Part shown: in pieces, positions 18,093 through 27,184 of the stretch
Layout: every line of letters starts with the position of its first letter
How positions within the stretch are numbered: position 1 is the first letter of the stretch
Origin: DATBVX01 sp963810775
Lineage (GTDB): Bacteria > Pseudomonadota > Gammaproteobacteria > Steroidobacterales > Steroidobacteraceae
Assembly (NCBI GenBank): GCA_963810775.1
Contig: CAWEOT010000009.1
Location: 310,001-374,000, forward strand
Reading direction: 5' to 3'
DNA length: 64,000 nucleotides
Notes under the pieces: model-generated
What the model saw: only the letters and a program-made list of their open reading frames with translations
Told to the model about the DNA's origin: nothing
Database searches by the model: none
Position numbers and translations under genes: made by a program

Positions 18093-19106
18093 ATGGCGAT
18101 CAAGGTGGGCATCAATGGCTACGGCCGCATTGGCCGTAACGTTCTCAGGGCACTCTACGAAGCGGGACGGCAGAAGGAGATCCAGGTCGTCGCACTGAAC
18201 GATCTTGGGGATGCCAACACGAATGCACATCTCACACGCTATGACACTGTGCACGGCAAGTTTCCGGGCGAGGTCAAGGTCGACGGTAACGCCATGGTCG
18301 TGAATGGCGATCGCATCCGCGTGCTCGCCGAACGTGACCCGGCAAAGCTGCCCTGGGGAGAGCTCGGCGTGGAGTTCGTGCTCGAGTGCACGGGCCTGTT
18401 CACCAGCAAGGCCAAAGCGAGCGCGCACCTCAAGGGTGGTGCCAAGAAGGTCGTCATTTCCGCGCCCGGCGGCGAGGATGTCGATGCCACCATCGTGTAT
18501 GGCGTGAATCACCAGGTACTGAAATCCAGTCACACGGTGATTTCCAATGCATCGTGCACCACCAACTGTCTCGTGCCCGTGGTGAAGGTGCTGCATGACA
18601 AGATCGGCGTCGTAAGCGGCATCATGACCACGGTGCACTCGTACACCAACGACCAGGTGCTCACCGATGTGTATCACTCGGATCTGCGCCGTGCCCGCTC
18701 CGCCACCATGTCGATGATTCCGACCAAGACCGGCGCCGCGGCCTCCGTCGGCTTGGTGATGCCGGAACTCAAGGGCAAACTCGATGGTTTCTCGGTGCGC
18801 GTACCGACGATCAATGTGTCGCTGGTCGATCTCACGTTCAGCGCCGCCCGCAAGACGAGCGCCGATGAAGTGCACAGCCTCATGAAAGCGGCGGCGGGTG
18901 GGGCACTCAAAGGTGTGCTCGCCTACAGCGACGGCCCGTTGGTGTCGGTCGACTTCAACCACGATCCCGCCTCGTCCACCTATGACGCCACGCTCACCAA
19001 GGTGATCGACGGCACTCTGGTCAAGGTCTGTGCGTGGTACGACAACGAATGGGGCTTTTCCAACCGGATGCTGGATACCACCCTGGCCTGGTCCGAGGCG
19101 CACTGA
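18093..19106 (+). CDS. gap: Glyceraldehyde-3-phosphate dehydrogenase
   Basis: Oxidises and phosphorylates glyceraldehyde 3-phosphate with NAD(P)+. The 337-residue protein starts MAIKVGINGYGRIGRNVLRAL (Rossmann motif) and has the catalytic SNASCTTNCL with the nucleophilic Cys, followed by TTVHSYTNDQ. The start ATG 18093 has 'gagagg' upstream. It lies 30 bases after tkt and 8 before pgk, consistent with one operon. Cofactor preference (NAD versus NADP) is not clear from what I can see. Confidence 0.97.
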   Translation: MAIKVGINGYGRIGRNVLRALYEAGRQKEIQVVALNDLGDANTNAHLTRYDTVHGKFPGEVKVDGNAMVVNGDRIRVLAERDPAKLPWGELGVEFVLECTGLFTSKAKASAHLKGGAKKVVISAPGGEDVDATIVYGVNHQVLKSSHTVISNASCTTNCLVPVVKVLHDKIGVVSGIMTTVHSYTNDQVLTDVYHSDLRRARSATMSMIPTKTGAAASVGLVMPELKGKLDGFSVRVPTINVSLVDLTFSAARKTSADEVHSLMKAAAGGALKGVLAYSDGPLVSVDFNHDPASSTYDATLTKVIDGTLVKVCAWYDNEWGFSNRMLDTTLAWSEAH

Positions 19107-19114
19107 GCGCTGCC

Positions 19115-20290
19115 ATGAAAGTGCGGCGCATGGTGGACCTGGATCTGCGCGGCAAGCGCGTCCTGATCCGGGAAGACCTCAACGTGCCCATCAAGGATGG
19201 CGTGGTCACGAGTGACGCACGCATCCGCGCTTCGCTTCCGACCATCGAGCTCGCGCTCAAGGCCGAAGCGCGCGTCCTGCTCCTGTCACATCTCGGGCGA
19301 CCAGAAGAAGGCGTGTACAGCGAGGAATTCTCGCTCGCGCCGGTGGCTGCGCGCTTGTCGGAGCTCCTCGGCCGAAAAGTACGCCTGGAGCGCAACTGGC
19401 TCGATGGCGTCGAGTGCGCGGCGGGGGAAGCGGTGTTGTGCGAGAACGTGCGCTTCAATAAGGGCGAGAAGAAAAACAGCGACGAACTCGCAAAGCGCAT
19501 GGCGGCGCTCTGCGATGTCTTCGTGATGGACGCCTTCGGCACAGCGCATCGGGCGGAAGCGAGCACGCATGGAGTGGCAAAATATGCGCCGCTCGCGTGT
19601 GCCGGACCGTTGCTGGTCAACGAGCTCGTCGCGCTCGAGACAGCGCTGGAAAAGCCGGCGCGACCGATGATGGCGATCGTCGCCGGATCCAAGGTCTCGA
19701 CCAAGCTCACCGTGCTGGAATCGCTGCTCGCCAAGGTCGATCAGCTCATCGTCGGTGGCGGCATCGCCAATACCTTCCTGGCGGCTGCAGGCTTCCCGGT
19801 CGGGAAGTCGCTCCACGAGGCGGAGATGGTGGATATCGCGCGCCGACTGTTGGCTGAGTCCGAGAAACGCGGTACGCAGATTCCACTGCCAACCGATGTA
19901 GTCGTCGCAAGGGAGTTCTCGGCAAGTGCCGAGGCCGACGTCAAGGACGTGGCAGCCGTTCGCGCGGACGAGATGATCCTCGATATTGGACCCGACACCG
20001 CCGAGACATTTGCAGGTTTGATCGGTCGCGCAGGGACGATCATCTGGAATGGCCCGGTCGGTGTATTCGAATTCGACCAGTTCGGTGAAGGCACGCGCGT
20101 GCTCGCACAGGCAATCGCGCGCAGCCCTGCGTTTTCGCTGGCGGGCGGCGGTGACACGCTCGCAGCGATCGAAAAGTACCAGGTCGAGGAGGGTATCTCC
20201 TACATATCCACGGGCGGTGGTGCGTTCCTCGAGTTCGTCGAGGGCAAGAAGCTTCCCGCGGTCGAAGTCCTCGAACAGCGGGGCGAATAG
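19115..20290 (+). CDS. pgk: Phosphoglycerate kinase
   Basis: Substrate-level ATP formation from 1,3-bisphosphoglycerate. The start ATG 19115 gives MKVRRMVDLDLRGKRVLIREDLNVP, the usual family N-terminus. The protein is 391 residues, with LLLSHLGRPEEG, VMDAFGTAHRAEAST, IVAGSKVSTKLTVLESLL and the C-terminal ATP-site GGGDTLAAIEKY. Both lobes are complete. It ends 5 bases before the pyk start. Confidence 0.97.
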   Translation: MKVRRMVDLDLRGKRVLIREDLNVPIKDGVVTSDARIRASLPTIELALKAEARVLLLSHLGRPEEGVYSEEFSLAPVAARLSELLGRKVRLERNWLDGVECAAGEAVLCENVRFNKGEKKNSDELAKRMAALCDVFVMDAFGTAHRAEASTHGVAKYAPLACAGPLLVNELVALETALEKPARPMMAIVAGSKVSTKLTVLESLLAKVDQLIVGGGIANTFLAAAGFPVGKSLHEAEMVDIARRLLAESEKRGTQIPLPTDVVVAREFSASAEADVKDVAAVRADEMILDIGPDTAETFAGLIGRAGTIIWNGPVGVFEFDQFGEGTRVLAQAIARSPAFSLAGGGDTLAAIEKYQVEEGISYISTGGGAFLEFVEGKKLPAVEVLEQRGE

Positions 20291-20295
20291 CACGC

Positions 20296-21729
20296 ATGCA
20301 ACGTCGTACCAAAATTGTGGCGACTCTCGGGCCGGCGACCGATGATCCAGCGGTGCTGGCCGCGATGATCCGCGCCGGTACCGACGTCGTCCGCGTGAAC
20401 TTCTCGCACGGCAAGGCCGAAGACCACGCACGCCGCATCGAAAACGTTCTCGTTGCCGCGGCGAGCGCCGATCGCTACGTCGGCGTGCTTGGCGATCTGC
20501 AGGGCCCAAAGATTCGCATTGAGCGCTTCGCGCAGGGTCGCATCACGCTTGCCGAAGGGGATGCCTTCTCGCTGGACGTCTCACTGGACCCTTCGGCCGG
20601 AGACGCGAAGGCCGTCGGCGTCGCGTACAAGGATCTGCCGCGCGACGTGCGTGCGGGTGATGTTCTGCTGCTCGATGACGGGCAAATCGTGCTCGAAGTG
20701 GAGAAAGTCGACGGGCCACGCATTCATACGCGTGTGCGTATCGGCGGCACGCTGTCCGATCAAAAGGGCATCAATCGCAAGGGCGGAGGCTTGTCTGCCG
20801 GCGCACTCACCGACAAGGACCGGGCCGACATCCGCACCGCTGCAAAGCTGGGAATCGATTTTCTCGCCGTTTCGTTCGCTCGCGGTGCACCCGACATCCT
20901 AGAAGCGCGGCAATTGCTGCGCGACGCCGGCGGTGAAGGCTCCGTGGTCGCCAAGATTGAACGGAGCGAAGCGATACAGAACCTGCCTGCAATCATTGAC
21001 GTGAGCGATGCGGTAATGGTGGCGCGTGGTGATCTGGGCGTTGAGATGGGCTACGCCGAGCTCACCGGCCTGCAGAAAACCATCATCCACCAGACGCGCA
21101 ACCGCCATCGCGTCGTAATCACCGCCACGCAGATGATGGAGTCGATGATTCACAGTCCAATTCCGACCCGTGCAGAGGTTTCCGATGTCTCGAACGCCGT
21201 GATGGACGGCACCGACGCGGTGATGCTGTCCGCGGAGACCGCGGTCGGCAAGTATCCGGTGAAGGCCGTAGAGGCGATGGCCGAAGTGATTCGCGGCGCC
21301 GAAAAGTATCAGCTCGCGCATAGTCGCGTCCGGCACCGCGTCGAGGGTCAGTTTCAAGGCACCGATGAAGCCATTGCGATGGCGGTGATGTATACCGCCA
21401 ATCACCTGCGTGTGCGCGCAATCGTGGCATTGACCGAGTCGGGATCGACACCGCTCTGGATGTCGCGCATCCGCTCCGATATTCCGATCTATGCCTTCAC
21501 TCGCCACGAGGCCACACGTCGCAGGGTCACGCTGTATCGTGGCGTATATCCCGTACCCTTCGACATCACCGACACAGAGCCACGCGAGCTGTACGCCGCA
21601 GTTTTCGACCAGCTCCTCAGGCGCCAACTCGTCAGCATCGGCGATCTCGTGATCCTCACGCAGGGTGAGCTGTCCGGGGTATCCGGCGGAACCAATGCCA
21701 TGAAGATCATCAAGGTGACGGCAGGCTGA
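20296..21729 (+). CDS. pyk: Pyruvate kinase
   Basis: Converts phosphoenolpyruvate and ADP to pyruvate and ATP. The 477-residue protein has TKIVATLGPATDD, the beta-barrel B-domain, VAKIERSEAIQNLPAIIDVSDAVMVARGDLGVEMG (active-site Lys and Asp/Glu), and a complete C-terminal allosteric domain ending GVSGGTNAMKIIKV, which is the PykA-type ending. It closes the tkt-gap-pgk-pyk run. Class II aldolase, often next in related operons, is not here. Confidence 0.96.
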   Translation: MQRRTKIVATLGPATDDPAVLAAMIRAGTDVVRVNFSHGKAEDHARRIENVLVAAASADRYVGVLGDLQGPKIRIERFAQGRITLAEGDAFSLDVSLDPSAGDAKAVGVAYKDLPRDVRAGDVLLLDDGQIVLEVEKVDGPRIHTRVRIGGTLSDQKGINRKGGGLSAGALTDKDRADIRTAAKLGIDFLAVSFARGAPDILEARQLLRDAGGEGSVVAKIERSEAIQNLPAIIDVSDAVMVARGDLGVEMGYAELTGLQKTIIHQTRNRHRVVITATQMMESMIHSPIPTRAEVSDVSNAVMDGTDAVMLSAETAVGKYPVKAVEAMAEVIRGAEKYQLAHSRVRHRVEGQFQGTDEAIAMAVMYTANHLRVRAIVALTESGSTPLWMSRIRSDIPIYAFTRHEATRRRVTLYRGVYPVPFDITDTEPRELYAAVFDQLLRRQLVSIGDLVILTQGELSGVSGGTNAMKIIKVTAG

Positions 21730-21731
21730 CC

Positions 21732-24146
21732 GTGCCGTTTTTTCGCCGGTTGCTTGCAGCCCTGGCGGTAGCTGTCGTCGTGCTGGTTCTCATTGTTTAC
21801 GCCTCGCTCCGCGCGAGCCTGCCGGCGCTCGATGGCGAACGCGAAGCTGCCGTCGAATCCGCCATCGCAATAGAGCGTGATTCACTCGGCGTTCCGTTGA
21901 TTCGAGCTGCGAATCGACAGGACATCGCATGGGCCGTCGGCTACCTGCATGCACAGGACCGCTTCTTTCAGATGGACCTGTCGCGACGCTTCGCCGCCGG
22001 TGAACTGGCGGAGCTCTTCGGCGCCGTAGCGCTCGAAAACGACCGACGCATGCGCATTCATCGCTTCCGCCACGTGGCGCAGCAGGTACTCGAGCGGACG
22101 AATCCGGAAGAGCGCACGGTTCTCAACGCATACGTCGCAGGCGTCAATTCCGGAATCGAATCACTCGCCAGCCGGCCCTTCGAGTACTGGCTGCTGCGAG
22201 CGAAGCCGCAGCCCTGGCGAGCCGAGGACACCGTACTGGTCGTGCTTTCGATGTACGAGCAGCTCAACTACTCGGCCTTCGCCGCCGAGTCCTCGCGTGG
22301 GCTCGTGCATGACGCGGTTCCCCCGGCGCTGTATCGCTTCCTGTACCAACGCGGCACCGAATGGGATGCGCCGGTGAGCGGCGTACCGATGGCGCCGGAG
22401 CCGATTCCATCGCCGGACGAGGTAAACCTGCGCGGCCAGGTGCTCGCGCAGGCACGACCCTTCGTTTCTGCGGATGAGGAGGAGCTGCTTCCCGGCAGTA
22501 ACAACTGGGCGGTCGCGGGCGCTTTGACCGCATCCGGGCATGCGCTGCTCGCGAACGATATGCACCTGGGCCTCGGAATACCCAACACGTGGTATCGCGC
22601 GCGCTGGCAGTTGATGCCGAGGGCCGCAGCCACCGCGATGATTGATATGGCGGGCGTAACGCTGCCGGGGGTGCCCGTCATCGTAGCGGGTGGCAATGGC
22701 CACGTCGCCTGGGGTTTTACCAATAGTTACGGCGATTGGACCGACCTCATCGTGTTGCGCGAGGACGCTGCACACCCGGACGAATACGCAACCGGGAGCG
22801 GCTATCGCGCCTTCGAGCACAGTCGCGAGTCGATCAAGGTGAAGGGGCAGGCGGATGAAACGCTGGATGTCCTCGGCACGATCTGGGGACCGGTGTTCGA
22901 CCGCGATCATGCCGGGCGCCGCCGCGCCGCTGCGTGGATCGCACAATCGCCCGAGGCGACCAACATGACCCTGCTGCAGCTCGAATCGGCGCGAGACGTT
23001 GCGAGTGCGCTCGACGTCGCGAATCGTACCGGCGCGCCACCGCAGAATTTTGTCGCTGCCGATGAGCACGGCAACATCGGCTGGACGATCATGGGGCGCA
23101 TACCAGTGCGTGGCTCCGGTGATTCGAGCACGCCATCGGACTGGGCGCAGCCTGGCATCGGGTGGTCAGGGTGGCTCGAACCGAATCGTTATCCGCGAAT
23201 TCTCAATCCAGCCGGCGGGCGCATCTGGACCGCGAACGCCCGGGTCGTGGACGGGGAAGCTCTGCACCTGATCGGAGAGGGCGACTTCGAGCTTGGCGCA
23301 CGGGCCAGGCAGATTCGCGATGATCTGCGGCGACTGAAGACAGCGACCGAAGCGGACATGCTCGCGATCCAGCTCGATGATCGCGCCGTGTTCCTGCAGC
23401 GGTGGCGCTCGAGAGTCCTCACGTTGCTCGATGAGGCTGCGCTTGCCGGGCATCCGGCGCGTGGGGCGTTCCGCTCGCTGGTCGAGCGATCAGCGCAGGC
23501 TGCGGATGAGAGTTCAGTCGGATATCGGCTGCTGCGCGAGTGGCGCAATTCCGTAAGGGATCGGGTTTTCGGGATGCTGACGGCGAGCGCGCGCCGACCT
23601 GATGCCGATCCCGACCAGATCCAGGTTGCCCCGCAATTCGAGGGACCCCTATGGCAACTCCTCGCGGCTGAACCTGCACACCTGCTGAGCCAGGAGTATG
23701 CGAGCTGGCGTGATCTCGAGCTGCGCAGCGTCGATGCCGCGATCGAAGCGCTCTTGAAAGATTGCGGCAGGCTCGAGAAATGTTCGTGGGGAACGCGCAA
23801 TCGCGTTACTGTCAGTCATCCGCTCGGCCGCGCGATTCCTGCCTTGGGCTGGCTCCTGAACATGCCGACACGTGAGTTGCCTGGTGATGCCAGCATGCCG
23901 CGCGTGCAGGGGCCGCGCTTCGGTGCTTCCGAGCGCTTCGCCATTTCACCGGGGCGTGAAGCGCAGGCGTACTTTCATATGCCCGGCGGTCAGAGCGGAC
24001 ATCCCCTGTCGCCGTACTACGGAGCGGGGCATGAGGCGTGGGCTGAAGGGCGCGCGCTCTCTTTTCTGCCCGGCCCCGCCGAGCACCGCCTCAAGATTCA
24101 CCCCGGCATCAACCGCGCGCCTGCTGCAGCGCCTGCAGATCCTTGA
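21732..24146 (+). CDS. Penicillin acylase family amide hydrolase
   Basis: N-terminal-nucleophile hydrolase of the penicillin/AHL acylase family, predicted to reach the periplasm or be anchored by an N-terminal membrane segment (about residues 9-28). The 804-residue proenzyme has an alpha part, a linker, and the self-cleavage site LLPGSNNWAV, in which Ser256 would become the beta-subunit nucleophile; DMHLGLGIPNTWYRARW and GFTNSYGDWTDL follow as usual. Substrate could be acyl-homoserine lactones, a beta-lactam side chain or other amides; sequence does not decide. GTG start is 2 bases after the pyk stop. The last 38 bases overlap the convergent peroxiredoxin gene. Confidence 0.87.
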   Translation: MPFFRRLLAALAVAVVVLVLIVYASLRASLPALDGEREAAVESAIAIERDSLGVPLIRAANRQDIAWAVGYLHAQDRFFQMDLSRRFAAGELAELFGAVALENDRRMRIHRFRHVAQQVLERTNPEERTVLNAYVAGVNSGIESLASRPFEYWLLRAKPQPWRAEDTVLVVLSMYEQLNYSAFAAESSRGLVHDAVPPALYRFLYQRGTEWDAPVSGVPMAPEPIPSPDEVNLRGQVLAQARPFVSADEEELLPGSNNWAVAGALTASGHALLANDMHLGLGIPNTWYRARWQLMPRAAATAMIDMAGVTLPGVPVIVAGGNGHVAWGFTNSYGDWTDLIVLREDAAHPDEYATGSGYRAFEHSRESIKVKGQADETLDVLGTIWGPVFDRDHAGRRRAAAWIAQSPEATNMTLLQLESARDVASALDVANRTGAPPQNFVAADEHGNIGWTIMGRIPVRGSGDSSTPSDWAQPGIGWSGWLEPNRYPRILNPAGGRIWTANARVVDGEALHLIGEGDFELGARARQIRDDLRRLKTATEADMLAIQLDDRAVFLQRWRSRVLTLLDEAALAGHPARGAFRSLVERSAQAADESSVGYRLLREWRNSVRDRVFGMLTASARRPDADPDQIQVAPQFEGPLWQLLAAEPAHLLSQEYASWRDLELRSVDAAIEALLKDCGRLEKCSWGTRNRVTVSHPLGRAIPALGWLLNMPTRELPGDASMPRVQGPRFGASERFAISPGREAQAYFHMPGGQSGHPLSPYYGAGHEAWAEGRALSFLPGPAEHRLKIHPGINRAPAAAPADP

Positions 24147-24654
24147 GCACGACCTGCGAGTGCCCCTTCGGGTCCACGTGCTCGTAGTGTTTCACGATCT
24201 TGCCCTGCGGATCGATGATGAATGTCTCGCGGCTCGCGAGCTTCATTCCGAACAGACTTCTCAGAACGCCATAGTCTTTCGTGGTCTGCTTGCTGGAATC
24301 GGCGAGAATGGGGAAAGGCAACCCATGCTCCGCCGCGAATTTCTTGTGAGAGGCGACATCATCGACGCTGATACCGAGGACTGCCGTGCCGGCCTTCTTG
24401 AACGCAAAGATGTTGTCACGGAAGTCGCAGGCCTGAGTTGTGCAGCCGGGAGTCATGTCCTTGGGATAGAAATAAAGCACCAACCACTGCCCGGCGTAGT
24501 CAGAGAGACTGTGCCACTTGCCTTCCTGGTCCTGCAGTTTGAAAGCGGGTGCAGAGGATCCGACCTGGGCCGCCGCTGCCGCGATACCGGCAACAATGAA
24601 ACCAATTACCACCGCGACGAAGAATGTAGTCTTTCGAGCCGCAAGCGCACGCAT
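24109..24654 (-). CDS. Exported PrxQ/Bcp-type peroxiredoxin
   Basis: Thiol peroxidase reducing H2O2 or organic peroxides. From ATG 24654 the protein is 181 residues with a signal peptide or N-terminal anchor (AARKTTFFVAVVIGFIVAGIAAAAA), then GSSAPAFKLQDQEGKWHSL and the active site TPGCTTQACDFRD, where the peroxidatic Cys is followed five positions later by a second Cys, the PrxQ arrangement. ATG 24654 has 'ggag' 6 bases upstream; ATG 24687 and 24705 are alternatives that would lengthen the cytosolic tail. Most Bcp proteins lack a signal, so the periplasmic form is somewhat unusual. It overlaps the acylase 3' end. Confidence 0.87.
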   Translation of the reverse strand: MRALAARKTTFFVAVVIGFIVAGIAAAAAQVGSSAPAFKLQDQEGKWHSLSDYAGQWLVLYFYPKDMTPGCTTQACDFRDNIFAFKKAGTAVLGISVDDVASHKKFAAEHGLPFPILADSSKQTTKDYGVLRSLFGMKLASRETFIIDPQGKIVKHYEHVDPKGHSQVVLKDLQALQQARG

Positions 24655-24740
24655 GAAGGTCTCCGCAGGTTCCTGCGTAGTGCTCATCTTAGGCAGCCTC
24701 GCCATGAACAACCACTGAACGCAAGAATCCCCGGGACTGC

Positions 24741-25938
24741 ATGAGCGAAGTGCCGAAAAAGACAGCCTTGATATTGACCGGCGGAGGTGCGCGTGCGGCC
24801 TACCAGGTCGGCGTGCTGAAGGCACTGGCGGAGTGGTTGCCCAAGGACAGCCCGTGTCCCTTTCCCATCATTGTCGGCACATCCGCGGGTGCGGTCGCTG
24901 CCATCGCACTCGCCGGGCGTTCAGGGCGCTTCAGGGCGGCCGTTAACGCCCTCGAGCAGGTGTGGGCCAACTTTCACGTCGAGCAGGTCTTTCGCGCCGA
25001 CACGGTGAGCATGCTGCGCGCGGGACTGCATTGGCTGCTCGCCTTCGTCTCCAGCTGGGGTGTTGCTACCGCCGCCCAAATCGCTGTTCGACAACTCTCC
25101 TTTGCGCGAGCTTCTCAGCCGCACGATGTCGTTTCGGGGCGTGCATCGCTCGATAGCGAAGGGCAGGCTCCGTGCCGTCGGCATCTGTGCCACGAGTTTC
25201 AGCAGTGGACGTTGCGTGACTTTCTACGAGGGCGCTCCGGAGCTGCATGACTGGGAGCGGATTGCTGGCGGCGGGCAGCGCGGCCGCCTGGGCCTGGACC
25301 ATCTGATGGGGAGCTTGTCGATCCCGTTCCTGTTCCCGGCCGTGCGCCTGAACGATGAGTACTACGGCGACGGCGCCATGCGGCAGACGAATCCGCTCAG
25401 TCCGGCGATCAACCTGGGTGCCGACAAGTTGCTGGTGGTCGGCGTAAGACAGAGCGGGCTGAGCAGCGCGTTTGGCAAAATGCGGATCGGTGCGGCGCCG
25501 ACGGCGGGGCAGATCTTCGGCTACATGCTCGACACGTTGTTCATGGATCAGATCTACGCTGACATCGAGCAGCTCGAGCGCCTCAATCAGCTTGTACTGC
25601 ACGCACCGGTGTCATTCGCCGGGCTGCGGGCCATCGATGCGATGGTGCTGGCTCCAAGTCAGGATCTGCGCGAGGTCGCATCACGTCATGTCAAGGAACT
25701 GCCGCGGCCATTGCGGGCGTTGTTGCGCCTGATCGGTGCACAGGCGGAGATGACCGGATCGCTGGCGAGTTACCTGATGTTCGAGGCGGGCTATACGCGC
25801 GAGCTCATCGAGATCGGATACAACGATGCGCGCGCACAGCGTAGTCAGCTCCTGCACCTCGTGCAGCGTCACGGCGAAGCCCCACACCCCGCACGCGACC
25901 TCAGGCCCGCGCACAAGCGACACGCCACAACGGAGTAG
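24741..25938 (+). pseudogene. Patatin-like phospholipase, frameshifted
   Basis: Related to bacterial patatin-like (RssA/RssD-type) serine lipases. The N-terminal part (24741 to about 25060) reads LILTGGGARAAYQVGVLKAL and the nucleophile motif GTSAGAV. The C-terminal part continues in the +1 frame from about 25060, reading PKSLFDNSPLRELL, then YGDGAMRQTNPLSPA with the catalytic Asp-Gly-Ala, to TAG 25936-25938. Taken together both halves give a full-length protein of about 398 residues, with one extra base around 25050-25075. The first frame alone ends at 25250 without the Asp. A genuine pseudogene or a sequencing error both fit; there is no clear slippery heptamer. Confidence 0.78.
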
Positions 25939-26085
25939 CGAGGGAGCGGGCGGCCGTCGGGTGACAGACCGTGCCGACAGCGCCGGATCACGGCTGTTGT
26001 CAGCAGAATCTTAGAAGTCGTACCCGCAAACATAGGTCGCCGGCGCAGTCGGCAGGTGTCACCCGACGTCCACCCGCTCCCTCGC
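25938..26085 (+). repeat. Large imperfect palindrome E1, structured element
   Basis: The 29-base arm 25938-25966 pairs with 26057-26085 at 27 of 29 positions. After a small bulge the inner arm 25972-25986 pairs with 26040-26054 at 14 of 15. A 53-base centre (25987-26039) follows. This is too long, and its loop too large, for a simple terminator. The element starts directly at the patatin stop codon. The centre and the inner stem are related to element E2 in the opposite orientation. No protein is encoded. This and E2 occupy most of the gene-free 25939-26264 interval. Confidence 0.8.
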
Positions 26086-26120
26086 CCGAGAGACAGTTAA
26101 CCTTCCTCGCTATCGCAGGA

Positions 26121-26254
26121 CGATTCGGACATTGGGTCGGGGGATTGTGCCAACCCGGGCGAGCAATGTTTGCGGGGATACATCTTCAGCCAATACGGTC
26201 ATCAGGCGTGATCAGCCCGGAGTTGGCACAACCCCCACCCAATGGCCGGATCGG
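26121..26254 (-). repeat. Large imperfect palindrome E2, inverted relative of E1
   Basis: Arm 26121-26160 pairs with 26215-26254 with a few mismatches and single-base bulges; the longest run is cattgggt/acccaatg and ttgtgccaac/gttggcacaa. The 54-base centre, read on the minus strand, begins like the E1 centre (atcacg.ctg.tg.c) and shares cccgcaaacat near its end. The stems of E1 and E2 are otherwise different in sequence. In the inner stem E1 has tgccgac/gtcggca where E2 has tgccaac/gttggca, a compensated change. It ends 10 bases from the rapZ stop. Confidence 0.75.
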
Positions 26255-26264
26255 ACTGCTCCTG

Positions 26265-27167
26265 CTACGCGCGTGACTGCAGTGCTGGCGCCGGAGGTTC
26301 GGAGATGCTCTCGGGAAGGGCGTTGTGGCGCGCGATCACGTGCGGATGGTTTTCGCGAAAGCGCGCCGCCAGCCGATCGACCAGGTACACGGAACGGTGC
26401 TGCCCACCGGTGCAGCCGATCGCTACGGTGAGATAACTGCGATTGTTGCGCTGATACTCCGGAATACGCGCCTCGATGAAGCGCGCGATTTCCTCGATCA
26501 GGCGTTCGACATCCGGGTGCGACTCGAGAAATCGGATGACTTCCGGGTCGCGCCCCGTCAGGCGGCGCAGGGCCGGCTCCCAATACGGGTTGGGAAGCGT
26601 GCGCGAATCGAACACGAAGTCCGCATCGCCGGGCAAGCCGTGCTTGAAGCCGAATGACTCGAACATGATTGACAGGCGCCCTTCGCGCCGCTGCTCGACA
26701 CGCTTGCGAATCAGATCCCGCAATTCGTGCACGCTCATGCGTGTGGTGTCGATTACCAGGTCGGCGGCGTCGGTCACGGGCTCCAGCAGCCGGCGTTCCG
26801 CGGCTATCGCTTCACGCAGGCTGACACCGTCGCTGCTCAGCGGGTGCTTGCGACGCGTCTCGCCGTAGCGATTCAGGAGCGCGTCGTCGTCGGCATGCAG
26901 GAACAGCACTTCGCACGTAATGCCGGCGCGCCTCAGCTCCTGCACCAGCATCGGCACCGTCGCGATCTCGCCCGGTCGATTGCGCGCGTCGAGCCCGACA
27001 GCGATACGCGCGTACGCGGGCTCTGGAGTTCTGACAGTATGGGAAATGAAAGGCTTGAGGAGTGCCGCGGGGATGTTGTCGATGCAATAGAAGTCGAGGT
27101 CCTCGAGCATGTGCAGCGCCACGCTCTTTCCGGATCCGGACAGACCGCTGACGATGATCAGACGCAT
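26265..27167 (-). CDS. rapZ: RNase adapter protein RapZ
   Basis: Nucleotide-binding protein that in enterobacteria guides RNase E to the GlmZ/GlmY small RNAs and so tunes glucosamine-6-phosphate synthesis. The ATG at 27167 gives MRLIIVSGLSGSGKS (Walker A), 300 residues, with SFGFKHGLPGDADFVFDSRTLPNPYW and IGCTGGQHRSVYLVDRLA, the two diagnostic C-terminal blocks. It is last of the minus-strand run from kdsD, 17 bases after hpf; no ptsN lies between. Whether GlmZ exists here is unknown. Confidence 0.95.
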   Translation of the reverse strand: MRLIIVSGLSGSGKSVALHMLEDLDFYCIDNIPAALLKPFISHTVRTPEPAYARIAVGLDARNRPGEIATVPMLVQELRRAGITCEVLFLHADDDALLNRYGETRRKHPLSSDGVSLREAIAAERRLLEPVTDAADLVIDTTRMSVHELRDLIRKRVEQRREGRLSIMFESFGFKHGLPGDADFVFDSRTLPNPYWEPALRRLTGRDPEVIRFLESHPDVERLIEEIARFIEARIPEYQRNNRSYLTVAIGCTGGQHRSVYLVDRLAARFRENHPHVIARHNALPESISEPPAPALQSRA

Positions 27168-27184
27168 GACGGCTGCAGTAACCC

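Noticed and set aside
21732..24146. Acylase as a beta-lactamase or resistance gene
   Set aside because: The GSNNWAV self-cleavage site marks an N-terminal-nucleophile hydrolase; substrate cannot be assigned, and no mobile element is nearby.
25040..25075. Programmed +1/-1 frameshift in the patatin gene
   Set aside because: No slippery heptamer, rare-codon stall or downstream pseudoknot is visible; an error or recent mutation is simpler.
25938..26254. Integron attC sites for the two palindromes
   Set aside because: The outer ends do not show the RYYYAAC/GTTRRRY core-site pair, no integrase or cassette ORF is present, and the 53-base conserved centre is unlike attC loops.
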